From Methanosarcina sp. (GTDB lineage Archaea; Halobacteriota; Methanosarcinia; Methanosarcinales; Methanosarcinaceae): a DNA stretch of 11,014 nucleotides. Location of the stretch: positions 1 to 11,014 of the forward strand of contig JAMXLQ010000102.1 in assembly GCA_024280975.1 (NCBI GenBank), read 5' to 3'. The notes beneath the pieces are model-generated. The model did not search any database. It saw only the letters and a list, made by a program, of their open reading frames with translations, and was not told the origin of the DNA. The position numbers and the translations under genes are program-made. Shown one piece after another: positions 6,690-11,014 of this stretch; position 1 is the stretch's first letter; every line of letters begins with the position of its first letter.

Positions 6690-6697
6690 ATATAATT
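6690..6697 (-). promoter_or_regulatory. Candidate TATA box for the aIF2-gamma operon
   Basis: AATTATAT on the minus strand lies about 145 bases before the TTG start and would predict transcription from about 6667 with a leader of about 120 bases. The flanking minus-strand string TATGAATTAT recurs exactly at 6861-6870, so a second upstream promoter is possible. The match to consensus is moderate. Confidence 0.35.
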
Positions 6698-6720
6698 CAT
6701 AAATTGGAGTGATGTGTTCA

Positions 6721-6779
6721 GGCCGGAATTCTTCCCCGGCCCATCCCATATCCCGGATTTCCACACCAGGAAGCCCGGG
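6721..6779. other. Pair of GC-rich stem-loops between purP and aIF2-gamma
   Basis: The first stem is GGCCGG (6721-6726) with CCGGCC (6736-6741), loop 9 bases. The second is CCCGG (6752-6756) with CCGGG (6775-6779), extended inward by TTCC with GGAA. They stand out from the AT-rich surroundings. They lie about 120 bases beyond the purP stop and upstream of the proposed aIF2-gamma TATA box, so they may cap the purP transcript. No U-run lies next to them on the minus strand. The rest of 6605-6899 holds no ORF I can support. Confidence 0.45.
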
Positions 6780-6899
6780 TAAGTTCTGTCATTAAATTTT
6801 TTTAGCGTAGCTTGAAACTTGCAGATTCAGGCGATACTTTTAAGGTTTACGGTATCCTGCATAATTCATATCTACTAATGCCGGAAAGCCTTAATAAAT

Positions 6900-8063
6900 T
6901 TATGTGACGATAGCGTCAAGTTTCTCTATTTCCAGGGCGCGTCTGATCTCAAAGGCCAACCTTCTTCCGGTACTCATTGGTCTTCTCCAAAGCGAGTTGC
7001 CGTAAGAATGGCCTACTGACATATGCACATTGGTTCCGCCACCTACTCTTGGGGCTACATCATATATGTAGAAGTTAAGGTCCTTGTCCACGCAGGTCTG
7101 CAGGCAGAAAGGTCCTATAACCCCCGGCGCATAGTGTTCCTGGGTAGCTTTTACATATTTTTTCCCCATTTCGAACACTTTCTCAAGAAGGGATTCGCGC
7201 AAGGTTGCGGAGTTGTGCCCGCAGACTGTGTATTCAGGAGTTAGCTGGCTTTCGGCCAGAGCTATTTGCTGAGGGGCAGGAAGCCTTACGTGCCCATCAA
7301 GGCTGGTCTCAAAGCGCCAGTCAATTCCAAGAAGTTCCAGCTTGCTCATTTTCGGCTCGATTGGGGAATAAAACATATCAAGATTGAACACAGGGCCTAT
7401 GATATAACGCTCTATCCTCGCGTTCTCAAGGGCTTCTGGTGTGATAACTCCCTGTTTTATGAGAGCCTCGGATTTCTCCAGGTATTCCCTGTAACTTGAA
7501 GCGGTAAAAAATCCTCTTTCGAGTTTTTTTACTGCATGCGGGAGCTTGACCATTACAAGCTCGTTAATATCCTTTGGAGACTCTATTTTTTCAGGGAAAG
7601 GAAGTCCTGCTTTCTCCAGAATCCAGTAATAGCTTTGCTGCTCACTGCGCTCCTCACTCCTAAGAAGATTTCTGCTTCCTACAAGAGGCACTTTGAAGTT
7701 CTCTTCAATCTCATCTATACTGCAGTAGGAAGTAAAGGAGCGGTTAGGGATAAAAAGCACATTTTCATCAACCAGTTTCTGTTGGTTTTCGGGCAGGAGA
7801 ATTTCATTGTACTTTTTGAAAACAACAGTTTCGTCGACAATTCCCCTTTTTACCTTTCCATAAGGATCTCTCTGGGTCCTGAAGTATTGACTGTACGTTT
7901 TTTCCCTGCCAGCCTGGCAGACAGCAAAAGTCCTGAAGTTCTCCTCAACTGCCCCATCGCAGATGTCAAGTCCTGAGTGAGAGGCTATAGTTCCGATTTT
8001 TATCTTATCAGCATGGGTATAATAACCTTCAACAATTTCCTTAATTTCTTTCCTGTCAATCAT
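6900..8063 (-). CDS. purP: PurP, formate-dependent FAICAR synthetase (ATP-grasp), possibly a diverged paralogue
   Basis: This 387-residue protein matches archaeal PurP, which makes FAICAR from AICAR, formate and ATP in place of the folate-dependent step of bacterial PurH. The N-terminal domain has IKIGTIASHSGLDICDGA (21-38). The ATP-grasp region has VMVKLPHAVKK (170-180), GFFTASSYREY, IERYIIGPVFNLDMFYSP, GPFCLQT (317-323) and PRVGGGTNVH (338-347), the last carrying the metal and phosphate-binding end of the family. The Gly-rich nucleotide loop (PGARGGRGYF-like in M. jannaschii PurP, from memory) is replaced by PHAVKKLERGFF. Start ATG 8063 has AAGG about 10 bases upstream. An in-frame ATG at 8153 would add 30 unconserved residues. 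The gene stands alone with its own promoter. The family call is secure; whether it is the main enzyme or a paralogue is open. Confidence 0.88.
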   Translation of the reverse strand: MIDRKEIKEIVEGYYTHADKIKIGTIASHSGLDICDGAVEENFRTFAVCQAGREKTYSQYFRTQRDPYGKVKRGIVDETVVFKKYNEILLPENQQKLVDENVLFIPNRSFTSYCSIDEIEENFKVPLVGSRNLLRSEERSEQQSYYWILEKAGLPFPEKIESPKDINELVMVKLPHAVKKLERGFFTASSYREYLEKSEALIKQGVITPEALENARIERYIIGPVFNLDMFYSPIEPKMSKLELLGIDWRFETSLDGHVRLPAPQQIALAESQLTPEYTVCGHNSATLRESLLEKVFEMGKKYVKATQEHYAPGVIGPFCLQTCVDKDLNFYIYDVAPRVGGGTNVHMSVGHSYGNSLWRRPMSTGRRLAFEIRRALEIEKLDAIVT

Positions 8064-8164
8064 ATCTGATATTCCTTGGCTTTGAAGACAATTCCTTTTA
8101 ATAAAACGATGATATGTATGGCTTTTCAAACCTGCTACTTGAAGGAAGATCATTCAAAGTGCAG

Positions 8165-8186
8165 GTCTGGCGACTATTTGCCAGAC
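8165..8186. promoter_or_regulatory. Perfect inverted repeat in the purP leader
   Basis: GTCTGGC (8165-8171) and GCCAGAC (8180-8186) form a perfect 7-bp stem with an 8-base loop, about 100 bases before the purP ATG and downstream of the likely TATA box. It could act as an RNA hairpin in the leader or as an operator. I do not recognise it as a known riboswitch. Confidence 0.5.
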
Positions 8187-8263
8187 ACTATGAAATAGAA
8201 TTCCTGATAGGTTTTCCCCATTAACGGCTTTACCTATTAAAACCCTTTCTAATATAAGTAATC

Positions 8264-8274
8264 ATTTATATAAT
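8264..8274 (-). promoter_or_regulatory. TATA box for purP
   Basis: The minus strand reads ATTATATAAAT, a good archaeal TATA element. Transcription would begin near 8242, giving a leader of about 180 bases that contains the 8165-8186 inverted repeat. No convincing BRE lies directly upstream. Confidence 0.5.
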
Positions 8275-8286
8275 GAGAAGCAGACC

Positions 8287-8330
8287 AAAAAAGATCTCTG
8301 AACTTCTTCCGGCCGTTTCAGGGTTCTGAA
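8287..8330 (-). terminator. Terminator after the SpoIIM-family gene
   Basis: In the minus-strand transcript a small stem (TTCAG 8317-8321 with CTGAA 8326-8330, 4-base loop) is followed by a U6 run (8287-8292) about 60 bases past the stop codon at 8354. The U-run is the main evidence, as expected for archaeal termination. Confidence 0.4.
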
Positions 8331-8353
8331 TTTTCTTTCAGTTTTAATACTTC

Positions 8354-9091
8354 TTAAATTAAACTCAGGATAAGAGGCGTAATAAAAGTCTCAATAATTG
8401 CTGCAACCAGAAGAAGAGGAAGGATCCAGCGGAAATAAAATGTGAGCCCCTCTTTAAATTCTCTTTTGATCTGGGTGGGTCTGCCTATAAGTGCAGAAAA
8501 TACCTGATGTCCGAGCCGAAGTCCTATACTTGCAGCCAGGAAGACCATAGGCAGTTCCAGTATTCCATGAGGGAGAAGGCCGAGCAAAATGAAGAGCAGA
8601 CCTCTTTCCTGGGCTACAAGATAAGCTATCACTCCCACAACGTATCCATTAAAGGCGATAAAAAGTACTGGAAGAATCCCCAGAGCTAGCCCGAGTACCA
8701 GAAAGAGAAGGCTTACAAAGGCATTGTTAAGAAAGATTGCAAACATTATGTAAAAAGGGTTCATCGTCATGAGCGACTCAAAGCGAGAACTGAAACTTTC
8801 CCTGAGGGCATCAGCCATAGAAGGGAAATTTGCAGCTGAAATATAGCCTGCAACTAAGGACCCAAAAAATACAAAGGTTATGAAAAGCAAATAAGGCCAT
8901 AAGAAGCGTACATATTCTTTAAACCCTTTTTTTGGATCTTTTCTGCTTTCTATCCAAGATTCTGCCCCTCTTTTAGTGAGAATGTCTCTCCCCTTTACAA
9001 CATATACTTCATTTTCTGTCTCTCCCGCAGGAGTTTCTGCCTCTACTCCTGCTCTTCTCTCCTCTAAATTCTGATCTTCCTTTGTTCCCAT
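8354..9091 (-). CDS. SpoIIM/DUF95-family integral membrane protein
   Basis: This 245-residue protein has a hydrophilic, acidic N-terminus (1-60, many Glu and Lys), then about five membrane segments (about 62-84, 113-138, 140-160, 164-193, 222-245). Family marks are the Asn-Asn pair (122-123), GILPVLFIAFNGYVVG and especially LPHGILELP (173-181) followed by ASIGLRLG. In sporulating bacteria SpoIIM is part of the membrane complex that organises murein degradation during engulfment. Methanosarcina has no murein, so that role cannot carry over, and the archaeal function is unknown. The start is ATG, with GGGGATAAGG just upstream. It lies 100 bases downstream of the DUF63 gene on the same strand and may share its transcript. 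The long charged N-terminus looks like a cytosolic extension. Confidence 0.85.
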   Translation of the reverse strand: MGTKEDQNLEERRAGVEAETPAGETENEVYVVKGRDILTKRGAESWIESRKDPKKGFKEYVRFLWPYLLFITFVFFGSLVAGYISAANFPSMADALRESFSSRFESLMTMNPFYIMFAIFLNNAFVSLLFLVLGLALGILPVLFIAFNGYVVGVIAYLVAQERGLLFILLGLLPHGILELPMVFLAASIGLRLGHQVFSALIGRPTQIKREFKEGLTFYFRWILPLLLVAAIIETFITPLILSLI

Positions 9092-9130
9092 ACCTTATCC
9101 CCACAAGTAATTTTCATCTCATTAAATCGT

Positions 9131-9182
9131 GATCCAAATGTGCAAGCCTGCCAAATTATCCAACTATGCAAGCCTGCTAAAT
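9131..9182. repeat. 26-bp perfect-register tandem duplication
   Basis: Units at 9131-9156 and 9157-9182 abut exactly and match at 22 of 26 positions. Each contains GCAAGCCTGC, itself a near-palindrome (8 of 10). The block fills half of the 100-base gap between the DUF63 stop and the SpoIIM-family start, in the right place for an operator or leader element of the latter. Confidence 0.7.
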
Positions 9183-9191
9183 ATTTCTGTC

Positions 9192-10061
9192 TTAGATTCC
9201 AAGTGTCATCCGTATTGTGTTCCGGGTTGCAGGAGAAAGCCCGAGGATCAAAATGACCATTTTGATTAGCATTTTTAATTTCAAGGAGCGTTCGTCATCC
9301 TCAAACTGGGTGTCAAGCATATAAAGAACCCCTATGAAGATAATAAGCTTTAATGGATACATAACCAATGCGGTGCCAGTAAGGTTGATAAGATAGGTGG
9401 GCACGACATGCTTTTCAAAGTATCCAAGTTTATCTATTCCTATATAAGTTGAAGAAGCATCCATCAGATGAGCCATCAGAATAGAAAGATTCAAGGGATC
9501 GGTGAATATTGAGGATTTGAAATGACGGGCAATAAGATAAAAGGTAAAGGTCAGTCCTGTTCCTGCCCCAAGTACGAATAAAGGTACGAATGGGAACACT
9601 ATATTTTCAAAATGCAGTAGGGTAGCAAGGTTTATGAAAAACCATACGAGTCCGAAGCTTGCAAAGGTGAGGTGAAAATCCTTTACTAATCCTGCTTTCT
9701 GCAGCCGGATCGAAATCCAGAGGCAGACTATGGTTATCGCAAAAACCAAAAAGTAGATATTGGGAGTTATGAGAAGATAGCTAAATGGTGGATGGAAGAT
9801 ATCTGCAGGAGAATCTTCAATTACGCGCAAGGAAGACCCTGCAAGTACAAAAGGCAGGATAGAAGCAATAAAGCTAGGAGTTATTTTTACCTCAAGCTTT
9901 TCAAGCAGCTTGAAAACCCCAAATATGCAAATACCCAGTATCACTGCCCAGGTAAAGGTATTTACAGGATTATACCCTTCATCACCTCTTATGGGGTCAA
10001 GATAATAGGTATTAATAAATTGTAATATTGTATCCATTGAAAAACTCATCTTATCACTCAT
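9192..10061 (-). CDS. DUF63-family multi-pass membrane protein
   Basis: This 289-residue protein is predicted to have about seven or eight membrane segments. I recognise it as DUF63, an archaeal family with no established function. Marks of the family are YNPVNTFTWA (30-39), LAGSSLRVIED (73-83), MDASSTYIGID (200-210), EKHVVPTYLI (216-225) and GLSPATRNTIRMTLG (274-288). Conserved-looking polar residues inside or near membrane segments (His198, Asp201, Glu216, His218, Arg280) suggest a buried site, but no catalytic motif is known to me. The ATG at 10061 gives the longest reading. ATG 10049 (MSFSMDT) is better supported by GTGAT placed 3 bases before it, so the real start may be 4 residues further in. 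It lies upstream of the SpoIIM-family gene on the same strand. Confidence 0.82.
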   Translation of the reverse strand: MSDKMSFSMDTILQFINTYYLDPIRGDEGYNPVNTFTWAVILGICIFGVFKLLEKLEVKITPSFIASILPFVLAGSSLRVIEDSPADIFHPPFSYLLITPNIYFLVFAITIVCLWISIRLQKAGLVKDFHLTFASFGLVWFFINLATLLHFENIVFPFVPLFVLGAGTGLTFTFYLIARHFKSSIFTDPLNLSILMAHLMDASSTYIGIDKLGYFEKHVVPTYLINLTGTALVMYPLKLIIFIGVLYMLDTQFEDDERSLKLKMLIKMVILILGLSPATRNTIRMTLGI

Positions 10062-10228
10062 TCAAAATGGCAATGTCCTAATACAATTAATACTTACCAT
10101 GTATGATACGGCGAACTTATTTCCTTAATCAATAAGGTAATATTCTCCAGCTCGCGATGTTCGTTCTAATGGTAGATATTTCTTTCCGCGAAGGTTCTAT
10201 CCCAATAAGGACTAACAATGCTAATAAA

Positions 10229-10242
10229 TATTAAGCTTAATA
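10229..10242. repeat. 14-bp perfect palindrome
   Basis: TATTAAGCTTAATA is a perfect palindrome with no spacer. In such AT-rich DNA it may be chance, or a binding site for a dimeric regulator of the divergent genes. Confidence 0.5.
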
Positions 10243-10282
10243 GTATTACTTCATTTTTATAATTATCTCGGCCCTCCTAATG

Positions 10283-10303
10283 TTATAGTCATAGACACTA
10301 TAA
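10283..10303. promoter_or_regulatory. Operator-like dyad TTATAGT-7-ACTATAA
   Basis: Perfect 7-bp arms (10283-10289 and 10297-10303) are separated by 7 bases. The flank TGTTATAGTC (10281-10290) recurs with one change as TGCTATAGTC exactly 250 bases on (10531-10540), close to egsA. The geometry suits a dimeric DNA-binding protein, but no regulator is identified. Confidence 0.4.
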
Positions 10304-10582
10304 GAGATACGAAATATACAACAGCACAAACAAAAAATATATGAGATCTACAACAACATAAACACAAGATTATACGGTATACACATGGAAATGGTCTTAA
10401 ATAGGCTCTAAATAAATGAGTTATGAATTGTTGTATGTCCGATTTGAAATATACTTAAAACATGTTCCATACAGATTAATAAGAATTAAGTTAATGAGTT
10501 AAGTTAACATATTAAATTATGTACCTGATATGCTATAGTCTGCTGATAATCGAAAACTTGTGACTTCGTATGTATATTCGGG

Positions 10583-10590
10583 TTTATAAG
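10583..10590 (+). promoter_or_regulatory. Candidate TATA box for egsA
   Basis: TTTATAAG lies 40 bases before the egsA ATG, which would start transcription near 10612 and leave a short leader. Other TATA-like strings further upstream (about 10571-10577, 10331-10344) are possible alternatives. Confidence 0.4.
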
Positions 10591-10630
10591 AGCCAATTTA
10601 CCATCTATCTTGATCGAATAATATGTAGGT

Positions 10631-11014
10631 ATGAAATTGACAATCGACAAAAACAGCGCAAAATGGATGCAGCTTCCAAGAGATGTGCTTGTCGGGCATG
10701 GCGTGCTTGAGGAAATTGGATATGTTTGCAGGGATCTGAAACTTAAAGGAAATGCGCTGATCGTAACCGGAAGTACTACAAGGGATATAGCAGGCAAGAG
10801 AGTTAGCGACCTCCTTAAAGGGGTAGGTAGTAGCACGGAAACGGTTTTAACGTGCAAAGCGGCTATGGAAGATGTTGAAAAGATTGTAGAGAAGTCCCTT
10901 GAAGTAGAGGCAAGTTTTCTCTTGGGGGTTGGAAGCGGCAGGTCTATTGATCTTGCGAAACTTGCTTCGACCCAGCTTGAACTTCCTTTTATTAGCGTGC
11001 CCACTGCAGCTTCT
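10631..11014 (+). CDS. egsA: sn-Glycerol-1-phosphate dehydrogenase, N-terminal part
   Basis: The first 128 codons are in the window; the gene runs off the right edge. The protein begins MKLTIDKNSAKWMQLPRDVLVGHG. It then has a Rossmann-like half (NALIVTGSTTRDIAG, about 41-55), the NAD(P)-binding loop GVGSGRSIDLAK (about 99-110) and FISVPTAAS (about 120-128), which leads into the zinc-binding core outside the window. EgsA reduces dihydroxyacetone phosphate to sn-glycerol 1-phosphate, the backbone of archaeal ether lipids. It is related to glycerol dehydrogenase and bacterial AraM; the archaeal context makes EgsA the best call. AGGT lies directly before the ATG and other SD matches are weak, so the leader may be short. 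It is the only plus-strand gene and is divergent from the DUF63 gene. Confidence 0.9.
   Translation, partial: MKLTIDKNSAKWMQLPRDVLVGHGVLEEIGYVCRDLKLKGNALIVTGSTTRDIAGKRVSDLLKGVGSSTETVLTCKAAMEDVEKIVEKSLEVEASFLLGVGSGRSIDLAKLASTQLELPFISVPTAAS

Larger units (their letters stand above)
10062..10630. other. AT-rich divergent intergenic region
   Basis: This stretch of 569 bases lies between DUF63 (minus) and egsA (plus). It must hold both promoters. I find no supported ORF or RNA gene. It carries a short dyad (CCTTA-5-TAAGG, 10123-10137), CAATAAGG twice (10130-10137, 10203-10210), the palindrome at 10229-10242, the dyad at 10283-10303, A-rich TATA-like strings on the plus strand (about 10312-10344), and TTAAGTTAA twice (10486-10494, 10499-10507). 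Confidence 0.6.

Noticed and set aside
8064..8153. 30-residue N-terminal extension of PurP from ATG 8153
   Set aside because: It has no SD, and its sequence does not resemble the family. ATG 8063 starts at the expected place.
9131..9182. CRISPR-like array
   Set aside because: There are only two abutting units with no spacers and no cas genes.
10140..10210. tRNA-like string (GGTTCTATCCC)
   Set aside because: No cloverleaf with acceptor and anticodon stems can be built around it.
10504..11004. Minus-strand ORF of 166 codons opposite egsA
   Set aside because: It is the antisense shadow of the clearly recognisable EgsA reading frame.

Overview
The window looks like chromosomal DNA from a methanogenic archaeon of the Methanosarcina type. 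The evidence is an archaeal informational operon (aIF2-gamma, RNA polymerase Rpb7/E', Spt4, S24e, S27ae), a DUF359-type GTP-dependent dephospho-CoA kinase, an archaeal PurP, archaeal-type TATA boxes and Shine-Dalgarno sites, long AT-rich intergenic regions with small repeats, and the start of an sn-glycerol-1-phosphate dehydrogenase, the enzyme that sets archaeal lipid stereochemistry. The assignment to Methanosarcina is by recognition of protein style and intergenic repeats, not by a search. I do not name a species.

Layout. All genes but the last lie on the minus strand. Positions 1-2479 hold the N-terminal 826 residues of a very long TPR-repeat protein whose C-terminus lies outside the window. 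Positions 2480-3068 have no gene but carry its promoter, several families of small repeats and hairpins, and the terminator of the next operon. Positions 3069-6547 are a tight seven-gene operon, read from high to low coordinates: aIF2-gamma, a PIN-domain nuclease, rpoE1 (Rpb7), spt4 (RpoE2), DUF359 kinase, S24e, S27ae. Positions 6548-6899 hold the operon promoter region and GC-rich stem-loops. A purP gene (6900-8063) has a long leader with a stem-loop and a TATA box. Two multi-spanning membrane proteins follow upstream: a SpoIIM/DUF95 protein (8354-9091) and a DUF63 protein (9192-10061). They are separated by 100 bases that contain a 26-bp tandem duplication. Positions 10062-10630 are an AT-rich divergent intergenic region with palindromes. 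The plus-strand gene egsA begins at 10631 and runs off the window.

How the genes work together. The operon joins translation initiation (aIF2-gamma delivers initiator tRNA), transcription (Rpb7 stalk subunit and the elongation factor Spt4), the small ribosomal subunit (S24e, S27ae), probably rRNA processing (PIN protein) and the last step of CoA synthesis (DUF359). Spacings from a 20-base overlap to 17 bases suggest translational coupling, except for a 59-base gap before rpoE1. Three of its seven genes appear to start with TTG. purP (IMP synthesis) and egsA (membrane lipid) are metabolic neighbours with their own promoters.

I see no mobile element, CRISPR array, rRNA or tRNA, and no clear new defence or biosynthetic system. 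The most interesting leads are modest: the intergenic repeat families, the altered nucleotide loop in PurP, the SpoIIM-DUF63 pair in an organism without murein, and the PIN nuclease and CoA enzyme inside a ribosome/polymerase operon.
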